A stretch of DNA of 60,800 bases from an uncultured Balneolaceae bacterium (lineage in GTDB: Bacteria > Bacteroidota > Rhodothermia > Balneolales > Balneolaceae). The notes beneath the pieces were generated by a model. The model worked only from the letters and a program-made list of their open reading frames with translations, was not told the origin of the DNA and did not search any database. Both the position numbers and the translations under genes were made by a program. Below are positions 46,093 through 55,281 of this stretch, one piece after another. The stretch covers positions 1 through 60,800 of the forward strand of contig CAJXOW010000014.1 of NCBI GenBank assembly GCA_913057825.1, read 5' to 3'. The first letter of the stretch is position 1; each line of letters begins with the position of its first letter.

Positions 46093-46585
46093 AACAGAAT
46101 AAAGCTCAGGGTTTTGAAAGTTGCAATTACGTTGCGCTTTATGTAAAAGTAGTTTCCCTGGTTATAAGGGGTAACATGTAATGAGGCAGGTAAATTCATC
46201 AAACTTCAGTGGACATCGGAAGTCTTTTCTGCCTCACGTTAGAAACCATATATAATATTCTCCGGGTTAAATACTGTCAAGTGGCTTGAAACAAAGATCT
46301 TGCACTCATGCAATTTTGCAAAAATTTACATTTGCATACATGCATAACAGCAAAGTTGGTTAAGAAATCCATATCTGTATGATGTCATCAAATTAATTTT
46401 TTTACGTTTCAAAATCATCTCTGTGCCCGTATTTGATTGTATGTCCAAGAAATTCTTTGCTCATCAGAAACTTTTGGTATGGTAGTTGCATTTCATGTAC
46501 CCAGGCAATGTAAGTATATAGAATAAGATTAAATCTAAATTTCAAACAGTATTACTAATAACACTAGATTTACGAACTAACTATC
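46093..46585. other. 493-base gap upstream of a porin, no gene seen
   Basis: It is AT-rich. A 7-base inverted repeat, GAGGCAG / CTGCCTC, lies at 46183-46189 and 46229-46235. ATGCATACATGCAT-like palindromic sequence lies near 46333-46346. The region is long for a single promoter and may hold regulatory sites for the porin; nothing firmer can be supported. Confidence 0.45.
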
Positions 46586-47911
46586 ATGAAAAATAGACAC
46601 TATACTATGAAAACCTTTAAAAACTTCATGGGATCGCTGCTGGCACTATTGTTGGTGGGATCTCTAACTATAGATGCGCAGGCTCAAAACAAACAGTTAC
46701 AAAATTTCCGACCGTACAATCAGGATGGAGTGAATGAATTTGAAGCGCTGGAAATGGATACCACCGAATTTGACGGTGTAAAAGTTTATATGGGAGGCGC
46801 ATTTGCCCAGCAGTTTCAGTCATTGGATCATTCCACGGAAGCTAATTTGTCTCCGAACCTGATGCCGGCGGATATCGGACCTGGCTTCAACCTTGCAACG
46901 GCCAACCTATATATGGATGCTCAGTTGGCAGATGGTATTCGAATTAGTTTGACGACCTATCTCAGTTCCCGTCACCATGCGGAAGCCTGGGTTAAAGGTG
47001 GTTATCTTCAGGTCGATGAATTTCCGATGCTGAAAAGTAATGCGGTGGATGGTTTGATGGATTATTTGACTTTGAAAATTGGTCACATGGAAATCAACTA
47101 TGGGGATACTCATTTCCGCCGAACCGATAATGCCCGTTCCATCTATAATCCCTTTGTAGGTAACTTGATATTGGATTCATTTAATACTGAAGTGGGAGGA
47201 GAAATCTATTTTACAAATAACGGCATAATGGCCATGCTTGGTATTACCAATGGTGAACTGAATCCGGGTGTTACAAATCCCGATACTAAAGCTCCTTCTA
47301 TAATTGGTAAATTGGCTTATGACAAAGAGTTCGGTAATAAGAAACGATTCCGTTTGAGCGGTTCTTACTATCATACGGCGAAATCAGCAGCCAACCATCT
47401 TTACAGTGGCGACCGAGCTGGTGCACGCTATTATAGTGTTCTCGACGGTAGTTATTCTTCGTTCAATCCCACTAATCCCGACCCAAACTTTCGGGCTCCC
47501 CGCATTACCCCGGGCTTGAGTAACAAACTAGACGCTTTTATGATCAACCCGTTTTTAAAATACGACGGTCTTGAGTTGTTCGGTGTTGTGGAAACAGCTA
47601 CAGGGAATGCCGGCGTCAATGCACCGGATAGAACCTGGAATCAATATGCGGTGGATCTTATTTACCGATTCTTGAAAGACGACCAGGTTTATATCGGCGG
47701 ACGGTATAATTATGTGGCCGGTGAATTGGCCTCCAGTGGAACCGAGGTTAACGTCGATCGTATTCAAATCGGCGCTGGCTGGTATATGACTAAAAACATC
47801 TTGATGAAAGTTGAATATATGAAGCAGACTTATAATGATTATCCTTCTGCCGACCTGTATCACGGAGCAGAAGTAGACGGATTCATGGTAGAAGGAGCCA
47901 TCGCTTTCTAA
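46586..47911 (+). CDS. outer-membrane porin-like beta-barrel
   Basis: A 441-residue outer-membrane protein. Translation may begin at 46586 or at the second ATG, 46607; the latter gives a normal signal peptide (MKTFKNFMGSLLALLLVGSL, cleavage after AQAQ). The mature part alternates short strands with aromatic girdle residues and polar loops (KVYMGGAFAQQFQSL, YLTLKIGHMEINYG, LMKVEYMKQTYNDYP) and ends in Phe (VEGAIAF), the usual C-terminal signature of BAM-assembled barrels. It resembles porins annotated as hypothetical or phosphate-selective O/P-like; the solute is unknown. A strong terminator follows 34 bases after the stop. Confidence 0.85.
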   Translation: MKNRHYTMKTFKNFMGSLLALLLVGSLTIDAQAQNKQLQNFRPYNQDGVNEFEALEMDTTEFDGVKVYMGGAFAQQFQSLDHSTEANLSPNLMPADIGPGFNLATANLYMDAQLADGIRISLTTYLSSRHHAEAWVKGGYLQVDEFPMLKSNAVDGLMDYLTLKIGHMEINYGDTHFRRTDNARSIYNPFVGNLILDSFNTEVGGEIYFTNNGIMAMLGITNGELNPGVTNPDTKAPSIIGKLAYDKEFGNKKRFRLSGSYYHTAKSAANHLYSGDRAGARYYSVLDGSYSSFNPTNPDPNFRAPRITPGLSNKLDAFMINPFLKYDGLELFGVVETATGNAGVNAPDRTWNQYAVDLIYRFLKDDQVYIGGRYNYVAGELASSGTEVNVDRIQIGAGWYMTKNILMKVEYMKQTYNDYPSADLYHGAEVDGFMVEGAIAF

Positions 47912-47945
47912 TAAGTGTTGACTCCACGTAGTACCCTCGTAAAAA

Positions 47946-47977
47946 GGCTCGGTCGATTCCCCGACCGGGCCTTTTTT
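47946..47977 (+). terminator. rho-independent terminator of the porin gene
   Basis: GGCTCGGTCG and CGACCGGGCC form a stem with a short loop, followed by six T. Confidence 0.9.
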
Positions 47978-48008
47978 ATTTATTACCAATTATAAAAGCT
48001 GGAAGTCT

Positions 48009-48043
48009 GTCGGACTTTTCGATTCGAAACGAAAACCCGTCCG
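48009..48043. repeat. TCGGACTTT hairpin motif, second copy
   Basis: GTCGGACTTTTCGATTCGAA is followed by ACGAAAACCCGTCCG. The first bases match the hairpin core at 14918-14952 almost exactly, and a third, opposite-strand copy lies at 20737-20764. Stem ends GTCGGAC... and ...GTCCG pair weakly. Confidence 0.55.
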
Positions 48044-48187
48044 GTTTTTGTTCGATCCTGGATTATATAAAGGCAAAATAAATGCCGGTCTCAATCGCTT
48101 TAAACATGAAAAGATAGATATCTTACAAAATATCAGTTATACTTATGGTGAATAAGAAAAACAAACCGAATCCAAAGGACCCCTATT

Positions 48188-48562
48188 ATGAAACTGGTTG
48201 ATGAACAAGGAAATGAAATTACGAGCAAGCAAAACGAAGAAGCCCAGGAGCTGGAAAAGAAACTGAGCAAAAAGACTGAAAAGCTGCTGGAGCCGATCAT
48301 CAATAAAATTAAACTGAGCGGCAAGCAGATTCCCCAGGAGCAATTGATCCAACTCAGCTCCACCGCTCATCAGCTGCTATTTAACCGGCTTATCTATAAC
48401 TTGATCAGCGAACTGGACTACGATGTGGATGATCTGCTGAGCGAGGATGACGTCGAAGAATTGCAGACCTCCCTGAAAAACCAGGTTCGCATGGTGGACC
48501 CCTCCGAAGCCGCTCAACAGCAGCAACAGCAGCAAGAAGGCCCGGATCAGGACGATTCCTGA
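48188..48562 (+). CDS. small acidic/Gln-rich protein of unknown function
   Basis: A 124-residue cytoplasmic protein. It opens MKLVDEQGNEITSKQNEEAQ, then two helices rich in Lys and Glu (ELEKKLSKKTEKLLEP). A hydrophobic helix pair follows (HQLLFNRLIYNLISEL), then an acidic YDVDDLLSEDDVEEL. The tail is a run of seven glutamines and DQDDS. No family is recognised. It is a single gene with its own terminator at 48780. Confidence 0.65.
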   Translation: MKLVDEQGNEITSKQNEEAQELEKKLSKKTEKLLEPIINKIKLSGKQIPQEQLIQLSSTAHQLLFNRLIYNLISELDYDVDDLLSEDDVEELQTSLKNQVRMVDPSEAAQQQQQQQEGPDQDDS

Positions 48563-48779
48563 TAACTTTTAAGCAATTAGCGGTAAATAAGAGGGTCCGA
48601 TTGGCTTGTCTCGTAAGGTCAATAGCATCCGTCTCTCCTATATCAAGTGTTTAGATCTATTTGGGTAGTTAAACAACCTTATAGACTGGTTAACAATTTT
48701 TATCGCTATGGTAATTGGGCAGATAAGTTCCCGGAAGGGCTATGGGCTTATTTCTCCGGCAAATAATTTATACGCTTTA

Positions 48780-48816
48780 CCGAAGTCTTCCCATCCAAAG
48801 GAGGCTTCGGTTTTTT
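48780..48816 (+). terminator. rho-independent terminator
   Basis: CCGAAGTCTTCC and GGAGGCTTCGG form a stem, followed by six T. It serves the small gene ending at 48562, about 217 bases upstream. That intervening stretch (48563-48779) shows no gene, so a 3' UTR or an unseen small RNA is possible. Confidence 0.85.
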
Positions 48817-48978
48817 ATGGCACCGGGCGGGGCGCTTTTGTGGAACAATTTTTTTGAACCGGAAAGATGTAAACTAAAGTTTACAACAGTCGAATTGTTT
48901 TACTAATCTTATTACTCGTCGGAAACGAGTTAAGTTCAAAATTTTTCACAAAAGCGCCCCGCCCGGTGCCATAAAAAA
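48811..48978. repeat. long inverted repeat with perfect 32-bp arms
   Basis: Arms at 48811-48842 and 48947-48978 are exact complements around CACCGGGCGGGGCGCTTTTG. Each outer end is the T-tract (or A-tract) of a terminator that points inward from its own side. The 104-base loop is AT-rich with no type A core. It lies between convergent genes. Confidence 0.88.
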
Positions 48979-49008
48979 GACCCCGCCGTGTTTCACCACG
49001 ACGAGGTT
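48973..49008 (-). terminator. rho-independent terminator of the 14-repeat propeller gene
   Basis: On the minus strand ACCTCGTCGTG, a GTGAAA loop, CACGGCGGGGT and then six T. It begins about 25 bases after the stop codon. Confidence 0.88.
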
Positions 49009-49032
49009 CTGCCATGCAGGGGATAGTGGGAA

Positions 49033-51174
49033 TTACTTGACAAGCATCATTTTCTTCGTCTTCGTGAAGTTATCTGCTTCGATGCGGTACAAGTAGGTGC
49101 CGCTCGACAGATCCCGGGCATCAAACGTCATCGTATAGGAACCTGCAGATTGATGCTTGTTTACGAGAGTGGTTACGCGACGTCCCAGGATGTCATACAC
49201 TGCCAATGTTACATTGCTTGCTTCAGGCAGCGTATAACTGATTTTCGTACTCGGGTTGAAGGGGTTCGGATAGTTCTGCTTCAGTGAGAACGACTGCGGA
49301 CTCTGATCACCGGGTCGTTCGGAAATGTCGGTCGTTTCACCATTGGTGGAGGAAACAGAACCGCCCTCAGTACCCGCATAGACCGTGTTTTCAGCAGACT
49401 TGGCTTTCATATTGGCTTCGGCCATGGAACTAAGAGCAAGTACCGTTTTGCTCTGAAGTCCGCTGTTGAAAGAACCGAAATTCTCGCCGCTGACATCGGA
49501 CCGAATAACACCGGATGTTTCCGTACCGGCGTATACATGGCCTTCACTGTCGATAGTCAGCGTATGAATCATATCACTGCTTGCATGAACTTGCGTCCAG
49601 TTGTCGCCCTGGTCGTCCGATCTCTGAATACCGCTGCTTTCCGTACCGGCATAAAGTCGACCTTGTGAGTCGATCATCAGGGCGGTGGCTGTGAAGTTGG
49701 AAGAAGTTCCCAGCTCAGTCCATGCTTGCGCGGAAAGGGAGGTCTTTGCCAAAATGTTAGCTTTTGCGGCTCCGGCGAATACGTTGCCTTCTGCATCGAT
49801 TTCAATGGAAGTCACCGCATTGGCTGTCAGACCGACGTTGTGCTTGTTCCATTCGCTTCCGTTGTTATTGGATTTGAATACACCTTGCATCTCGGTACCG
49901 GCATAAAGCGTATCATCCTGGTTGGAAGCGAGGGAGAGTACCGTCTTTCCTTCCAGACCTGCTTGCGTGTAGGTAGTGCCTTGAGCGTTAGCCATGAAGA
50001 CACCTTCCCCTTCGGTACCGGCAAAAACTTCGCCGTTGCTGCCGATGGCGATAGAATAAACGGTCTCGTTCTCCAGGCTGGTTTGCATCCACCCGCTAAT
50101 ATCGGTGGAGGATTTGAACAAACCGCTGCCTCTGGTACCTGCATACACGTCACCGTTGCTTTTGGTTTTGATAGCAAGCACGACGGCGGCGTTCAGTCCA
50201 CTGTTGGCTTCCATCCAGGTGTCGCCGCTGCTTTCGGACTTAAACATGCCATCAAATTCGGCACCGGCAAACAGATTGCCATTACCGTCCGCTTCAACGG
50301 TCATGATGGATTGACTTTCAAGTCCGCTGTTAACTTTGGCCCAGCTGTCGCCATTGTTATCAGAGCGGATAACTCCGTTGCTCTTCGTGCTGGCGTAGAT
50401 ATTGCCCTGGGCGTCAATTTCAATGGATGTAACAGCGGCCGTATCCAAGCTGGCACTGGTCTTGGACCAGGAACTGGCTTTGGTTTCAGACTTAAACATG
50501 CCTTCTCCTTCTGTACCGGCATGCAAGTGGCCGTTAGCGTCAATTTCGAGTGCAACGACGGTTTCGCTGCTCAGGCCGGAGTTTGCTTCAGTCCATCCAC
50601 TGTATTGGGCGTCCCCTTTGAAGACCCCTTCTCCATGCGTGGCGACGAAGATCTCGCCGTCGGAATGGAATTTGATCGAGGTGACAGCACTGTCAGAGAT
50701 ATTGACATTTGCCCAGCTGCCATTTTCCTGGTAATGAACCACGCCAGAGGAAGTTCCGATGAATAAGTTCCCATCGGCATCAATGGTAAGCGTGGCTGCG
50801 TGATCAGCGGAAGCCTTGCTCTTGGCCCACGTTGTGCCTCGATCTACCGTTTTGAATACGCCTTCGCCTTTCACGGCTGCATAGATTTCAGCACTGGCGC
50901 TGGCTTCCACATCGATGACCGTGGTGTCGGCAAAACCGACGCGCATCCAGGAATCGCCGCTGTCATTAGACTTGAAGACACCGCCTCCCTTCGTTGCAGC
51001 ATAAATGGTACCTTCGGCGGTGGTGGTGACATCAAGAACGGTACCTCCTTCCGGTCCGTCGCTCTGACTCCATCCTTGACCGAATGCTGAGACCGGTTGC
51101 AGCATAAAGGCTGCTGCAAAGACGTAAAGAATAGCCTTGAGACCTAATTTGTATCTTTTGAGACTACGTAACAT
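49033..51174 (-). CDS. secreted 14-repeat beta-propeller with sorting tail
   Basis: A 713-residue exported protein with signal peptide (to about residue 32, ending SAFGQ). Residues 35-625 are 14 units of about 40 residues, each with a strand like [40 protein letters not shown] or [14 protein letters not shown]. Fourteen units would make two seven-bladed propellers or one large ring. The C-terminus is a type A sorting domain ([18 protein letters not shown] to KMMLVK). A good Shine-Dalgarno, GAGGAG, lies seven bases before the ATG on the minus strand, stronger than for most genes here, suggesting high translation. A structured 5' leader is possible at 51244-51347. It is probably a cell-surface adhesin or scaffold; no enzyme site is seen. 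Confidence 0.9.
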   Translation of the reverse strand: MLRSLKRYKLGLKAILYVFAAAFMLQPVSAFGQGWSQSDGPEGGTVLDVTTTAEGTIYAATKGGGVFKSNDSGDSWMRVGFADTTVIDVEASASAEIYAAVKGEGVFKTVDRGTTWAKSKASADHAATLTIDADGNLFIGTSSGVVHYQENGSWANVNISDSAVTSIKFHSDGEIFVATHGEGVFKGDAQYSGWTEANSGLSSETVVALEIDANGHLHAGTEGEGMFKSETKASSWSKTSASLDTAAVTSIEIDAQGNIYASTKSNGVIRSDNNGDSWAKVNSGLESQSIMTVEADGNGNLFAGAEFDGMFKSESSGDTWMEANSGLNAAVVLAIKTKSNGDVYAGTRGSGLFKSSTDISGWMQTSLENETVYSIAIGSNGEVFAGTEGEGVFMANAQGTTYTQAGLEGKTVLSLASNQDDTLYAGTEMQGVFKSNNNGSEWNKHNVGLTANAVTSIEIDAEGNVFAGAAKANILAKTSLSAQAWTELGTSSNFTATALMIDSQGRLYAGTESSGIQRSDDQGDNWTQVHASSDMIHTLTIDSEGHVYAGTETSGVIRSDVSGENFGSFNSGLQSKTVLALSSMAEANMKAKSAENTVYAGTEGGSVSSTNGETTDISERPGDQSPQSFSLKQNYPNPFNPSTKISYTLPEASNVTLAVYDILGRRVTTLVNKHQSAGSYTMTFDARDLSSGTYLYRIEADNFTKTKKMMLVK

Positions 51175-51243
51175 AGTGACTCCTCGTTTTATTCGAATTA
51201 TGATGATTCTGATGAATGATGAATCGAGTACTTCTTTTTAAAC

Positions 51244-51347
51244 TGAGACCATAAGACGAATAAAGCGATGCTACGTTACATAAAAAATGGACGAAGAGGT
51301 CGGCCGCTTCTCCTGTTAGGCTCTTGCTTTACGGATTACAGGTCTCA
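51244..51347 (-). promoter_or_regulatory. candidate structured 5' leader of the 14-repeat propeller gene
   Basis: On the minus strand TGAGACC (51347-51341) can pair with GGTCTCA (51250-51244). Nested inside, TAAAGC can pair with GCTTTA and a GAAG/CTTC hairpin surrounds CGGCCGACCT. Words such as CCGTAAAGC and GCCTAAC loosely recall the cyclic di-GMP-I (GEMM) core, but the expected GCAAACC and GAAA tetraloop are missing. It could be an unrelated structured leader or chance. The remaining bases of the 358-base gap (51175-51243 and 51348-51532) show no gene. Confidence 0.3.
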
Positions 51348-51532
51348 CGCATGCACGCGCGATCTTATCTATTATCCGGGTGTAGAGTTTTATCTTGTGA
51401 TTGTCAGTTGATGACGAAAAATTATTCACGAATTTAAAGAGTTGGGGTGCTATTTTGAACAAGTAGAAATGGCAGCAACCCGGGTTTGCCAACCATACCC
51501 TTGCATCACATACTGAGGGGGGAGGATATTAT

Positions 51533-51886
51533 TCAGGCTTCAGGAGATTTAAATACGTAAAACTCATTAGCTGTAAATTTAAAGACAGGGCCAAACAACA
51601 TGCTGATGAGATCAGATAGCAAATAGTGAAGACCAAAATATTGGGTGAGCACCCAGATAACTCCCACTTTAACCAGTAATTCAATGGAGGCAGTGATCAG
51701 GTTGTAGCGAACCAGGCGACTGAAATAATCTCCCACACTGTATCCTACACGGTCCCTCCACGTCTTGAAGTAGTACCAGGTAAAATTGTGAATAATCGAG
51801 GCTTCAATAGCAAGAGTAGCTGATACCAGCAGGGACCAGCCGACAATATCATAAAGCAGCCAGATTATGAGCAGGTTCAGCACCAC
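51533..51886 (-). CDS. GtrA-like membrane protein with anomalous start
   Basis: A four-helix membrane protein of the GtrA family, which assists translocation or modification of polyprenyl-linked sugars. NFTWYYFKTWRDR (about 34-46) is the conserved post-helix-2 motif, and FKFTANEFYVFK the C-terminal one. The first usable start is GTG at 51886, giving 117 residues, but the frame remains open to a TAA at 51971. The stretch between encodes SRVIRFQIVGWGGVV, exactly the RFxxVGxxG start of GtrA proteins. No ATG, GTG or TTG lies in those 28 codons. Either an ATT near 51958 is used, the gene is decaying at its 5' end, or there is a sequence error. Confidence 0.75.
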   Translation of the reverse strand: MVLNLLIIWLLYDIVGWSLLVSATLAIEASIIHNFTWYYFKTWRDRVGYSVGDYFSRLVRYNLITASIELLVKVGVIWVLTQYFGLHYLLSDLISMLFGPVFKFTANEFYVFKSPEA

Positions 51887-52060
51887 TCCGCCCCACCCGA
51901 CGATTTGGAACCGTATAACCCGACTAAGATTAATCGATTTTTTAATGCGGTTTAAAATAGTGAATCCCGTTTAATATAATATATGTATCATGTTGATTTA
52001 GAGTGCCACTGGACAGCGGCCATCATACAAAAAAAAACTATATAGGTAAAACTTGTAGAA

Positions 52061-52224
52061 GTCTTTGAAAAACCGGGCGGCGGTTCCTCGTTCGAAAGTT
52101 TTTCTCTTCTGAGTTTGTTTAGATAAGTACAGGCCGTGATAAATGCCCATCATCTTTAATATATTTTTCATCTTTTTACCGAAAAACTTAATGCTTCGGA
52201 ACCGCCGCCCGGTTTTCCAAAGGT
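52061..52224. repeat. type A structured element, copy 3 (inverted orientation)
   Basis: Perfect 19-base inner part of the arms (AAAACCGGGCGGCGGTTCC) at 52069-52087 and 52198-52216, with weaker outer pairing to 52061 and 52224. The core reads GGTTCCTCGTTCGAAAGTTT and TACCGAAAAACTTAATGCTT, the reverse complement of the core in the other copies. It lies in the 772-base gap between GtrA (minus) and the sigma factor (plus). The remainder of that gap is AT-rich and shows no other gene. Confidence 0.88.
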
Positions 52225-52658
52225 CGCTTTTAAAAAATTGCGCTTTTCTGCCAGTTTATCAAAACTTTGCTAATTAAAGTAAGAAATCTTCCGATATGTT
52301 AAATAATTTATATAGGTACTTGTATGCTTGCTTTGTAGATATTATATAAATATGAATTGAAGGATATGGGTCTATTGTTATATGTATGAGAGATTCAAAC
52401 AGGGATTTTTGTAACCAATGGCATCTTCATTCGTCATATTAATGGTTATTTAAGACCAACTGTTCTGTGATAGACTTATTTGGAGTTTGTCGGAAAGATG
52501 CTCTTGCGTAATTCGACTTACTCCAGTTGTCTTGAAATCCCTGTTGGAAAATTTCAAATAATGTAAATCTTGACCCGAGACGAGTACTGTAATCGTAAAG
52601 TATGCTTAAAAAATAAATTTTCGGGTTAGTTGGCATACATTTCAACAGGGTTTAATAA

Positions 52659-53225
52659 ATGTCAAATAACGAGCAGACGACAGATAAGGAGCTTATCGAT
52701 CAGATATTGAATGGTGATCGCCAAAGTTACCGTACATTGGTGGATCGTCATTCTGCGATGGTGTTTCATTTGGCACGACGTTTCTCAAATAATGAAGAAA
52801 CAGTCAAGGATTTAGTACAAGAGGTATTTGTGAAAGCTTATGAACGCATGGATTCGTTTCGAGGCAATGCCTCATTCTCATCCTGGTTGTATCGACTAAG
52901 CATGAATCATTTTCGTGATTATGCGAAAGACATACGTCGAAAGAACCAGCGTTTTAGTGAAATGGAGGATTATGAATTGAATGCGCAACTGGGACACCAG
53001 GAAACGCCTGATGCAGGCTTGGAACAGGAAGAAGAAGCGAATCGCCTGTTCGATGCTTTGGAACAGTTGCCGGAAGAGTATTCAGAACCATTATTGCTTA
53101 AATACAGAGATGGAATGAGTTATAAAGTTATTTCGAATCGTTTGGGTGTTTCCGTAAGTGCACTCAAGGTTCGGGTTCACAGAGCTCGCAAAGAAATAAA
53201 AGAAATATTAAACCGATATGAATAG
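52659..53225 (+). CDS. ECF-type RNA polymerase sigma factor
   Basis: A 188-residue sigma-70 family protein of ECF size. Region 2: LVQEVFVKAYERMDSFRG and SFSSWLYRLSMNHFRDYAKD (about 50-90). Region 4: LEQLPEEYSEPLLLKY and SYKVISNRLGVSVSALKVRVH (about 130-175). Regions 1.1 and 3 are absent. Its stop overlaps the next start by eight bases (53218-53225), so the membrane anti-sigma candidate is co-translated. The long upstream gap with a type A repeat probably holds an autoregulated promoter. Confidence 0.95.
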   Translation: MSNNEQTTDKELIDQILNGDRQSYRTLVDRHSAMVFHLARRFSNNEETVKDLVQEVFVKAYERMDSFRGNASFSSWLYRLSMNHFRDYAKDIRRKNQRFSEMEDYELNAQLGHQETPDAGLEQEEEANRLFDALEQLPEEYSEPLLLKYRDGMSYKVISNRLGVSVSALKVRVHRARKEIKEILNRYE

Positions 53226-53997
53226 GGACGAAAAAGAAAAATTGATTCAGCAGTTTCTTGATGGAGACCTGGATGACTCCAGGGAAGCGGAAGCACTGCG
53301 TCTGATGGCGGAAGATGAGGATCTGCGGGACCTGTTGAACGTCGAAATCTCCCTGAACCGTGCATTCAATCAATCAATACATGATGAAGCACAATCGTTT
53401 GCTGTACCGGAGGAGTTTACAAATGAGGTTATGCATGCTATTGAACAGCGTGAGCAGGAGCAGGAAGACACCGTAAACGAACCATCACAGGTATCGGCTG
53501 GTCTGATTGAACGTATTCAGCAAGGTTTAGGGCAGCTTTTCAAGCCTCGACCGGTACGGTTTCGACCGGCCTATGGGTTGGCCGCCGTCTTAATTGCAGT
53601 TGGTATTTATCTTGGGTTGTCTATTGGCAATCAGACCACTACACCCGCACAGCAAATAGCCGAGAATCAGATGGGATCTGACATGGAGCAAGGTCAGGCA
53701 GTCAAAGTGGCTGCAACGACCACTGATCATTCCAATCGCGTGCGTGCACGTTTTTTCTACGTTAATAATGAAGCTGAATCCGTAGCGGTCGCCGGCGATT
53801 TTAGTGACTGGGAACCCGTTTCGATGGAACAAAAAGTGGTAGACGGAAAGACCGTCTGGACCGGTACGGTCAAAATGGAGCGGGGTGAACATCGCTATAT
53901 GTATATTGTAAATGGCGAAGAGTGGAAAACGGATCCCCTGGCCGAACGATACACTGAAGACGGTTTCGGTAACCGTAATGCAGTACTTAGTCTATGA
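53218..53997 (+). CDS. membrane anti-sigma candidate fused to AMPK/CBM48-like domain
   Basis: A 259-residue single-pass protein. The N-terminal 75 residues are acidic and helical (FLDGDLDDSREAEALRLMAE), in the place and style of an anti-sigma domain, but lack the His-Cys zinc motif of ZAS proteins. One helix, YGLAAVLIAVGIYLGLSIG (about 119-137), crosses the inner membrane. Residues 175-259 form an E-set fold like the AMPK-beta/CBM48 glycogen-binding domain: VAGDFSDWEP (Trp198), TVKMERGEHRYMYIVNGE and WKTDPLAERY. It overlaps both neighbours (8 and 4 bases). The outside domain may sense a glycan or a partner and release the sigma factor; this is inference, and the anti-sigma role rests on context. 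Confidence 0.82.
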   Translation: MNRDEKEKLIQQFLDGDLDDSREAEALRLMAEDEDLRDLLNVEISLNRAFNQSIHDEAQSFAVPEEFTNEVMHAIEQREQEQEDTVNEPSQVSAGLIERIQQGLGQLFKPRPVRFRPAYGLAAVLIAVGIYLGLSIGNQTTTPAQQIAENQMGSDMEQGQAVKVAATTTDHSNRVRARFFYVNNEAESVAVAGDFSDWEPVSMEQKVVDGKTVWTGTVKMERGEHRYMYIVNGEEWKTDPLAERYTEDGFGNRNAVLSL

Positions 53998-55268
53998 GAA
54001 TGGCAAGTGTCTCATGGTTCATAGTATTCATCCTTATTACACTTCCACTGGGCGTATTTGCCCAGCAGTGGCATTCTCAAATTGTCTTGGAGTCTAAGAC
54101 CGGTTATGCTACCAACAGTTATTTGAATGATTACTTGTCTGAGTGGGAACCCTCGCTTTCTGCACCCTATTGGATGGTGGCGCCTCGCATTCATGTAAGT
54201 CGGTATTTTGGACAAAACGCTTTCAGCGTGGATATTGGCGGATACTTTCAGCCGTACTTGAAATCGGACTATTCAAGTTGGAGCGGCGGTTTTGGAAGAG
54301 CGGACTTTAATCGACGCTTGAATCGTATTTTTTATACGGGTATTCAAGGTGGTTTCAATCGATATTATTATTCTTATTCCAGGACCCAGGCGTGGGTAGA
54401 ACCCTATGTAAGATGGAATATTTCTGATGATATGGAGGCCCGTTTGCATTGGAATAATTCATATCGCAGTTATGGTGAACTGCAAACGGATACTTCCTCA
54501 AACCACTATCAGCGTTTGGCCTTGCATTACCAGTGGTGGCCTTCGTTTAAGTGGAAGATTGAAACCGGTTTTTATGGCAACCTGGATCAGGTCGGGGGCG
54601 GTGAAAAGGCCCTGAGTGGATATTTCGGAACCACCTATTGGATTAGAAACGATTTGAACGTACAAGTGCGGGGTGGTTTTGAACGGTACGGTTTTAAAAC
54701 CACCTCGAAGAGAAGTGTTGGTCCGCGGTGCGACGTACTTATGGGTTGCAGCGTGAATAATCGTGTTTTTATCTCCAATCAGGATGATATTTACCGGTTG
54801 GAGCTCGATGGGCAGTACTTGCTGAATCCCCGTTGGACATTTAATGTTTCGACCGCTTTGATGCGTTGGGAGAATAATCGAAGGCGGGCTCCGAAAGATG
54901 CAACGGATGTGGCATTTTCATTTGGAGTCACCTATTCCATTGTACCGGATTGGGGAGGAAGGGAAGAAATCCAGGTGCCGACCATCGAAAAAACAAAAAA
55001 ACAAACCACTTTATTTAAAATAAAATACCGGGGAGATGCCAAGTTGTATCTAACCGGAGATTTTAATAATTGGAATCGTCCAGGAATCCCCCTGATTAAA
55101 GGCCCAAACGAACTTTATCGAACGACTCTAAAACTGAATGATGGAGTTTATGAATATAAGATCATGAAAGTCGAGGGCGGGGATAGCGAATGGTTGAAGC
55201 TTGACGACGCCACGGCAATGGTTAAAGACGGATTTGGAGGAATGAATGGACGCTTGGTCATTGAATGA
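53994..55268 (+). CDS. outer-membrane barrel-like protein with C-terminal AMPK/CBM48-like domain
   Basis: A 424-residue exported protein; a signal peptide (VSWFIVFILITLPLGVF, cleavage near AQQW) begins directly at the overlapping ATG. Residues 30-320 alternate aromatic-rich strands (NRRLNRIFYTGIQGGFNRYY, MEARLHWNNSYRSYGE, DLNVQVRGGFERYGFK), consistent with an outer-membrane barrel. Residues 335-424 are a second E-set glycogen-binding-like domain: LYLTGDFNNWNRPG (Gly355-Trp360) and LNDGVYEYKIM. The same fold ends the preceding gene, which suggests a common origin or interaction. A four-base overlap couples it to that gene. The barrel is inferred from pattern only. Confidence 0.78.
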   Translation: MRMASVSWFIVFILITLPLGVFAQQWHSQIVLESKTGYATNSYLNDYLSEWEPSLSAPYWMVAPRIHVSRYFGQNAFSVDIGGYFQPYLKSDYSSWSGGFGRADFNRRLNRIFYTGIQGGFNRYYYSYSRTQAWVEPYVRWNISDDMEARLHWNNSYRSYGELQTDTSSNHYQRLALHYQWWPSFKWKIETGFYGNLDQVGGGEKALSGYFGTTYWIRNDLNVQVRGGFERYGFKTTSKRSVGPRCDVLMGCSVNNRVFISNQDDIYRLELDGQYLLNPRWTFNVSTALMRWENNRRRAPKDATDVAFSFGVTYSIVPDWGGREEIQVPTIEKTKKQTTLFKIKYRGDAKLYLTGDFNNWNRPGIPLIKGPNELYRTTLKLNDGVYEYKIMKVEGGDSEWLKLDDATAMVKDGFGGMNGRLVIE

Positions 55269-55281
55269 AAAAGGTGCTTTT

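Noticed and set aside
49726..50766. Long plus-strand frame (346 codons) with regular repeats
   Set aside because: It mirrors the 14-repeat propeller gene on the minus strand; the repeat pattern is inherited from that gene, and the peptide has no signal or known fold.
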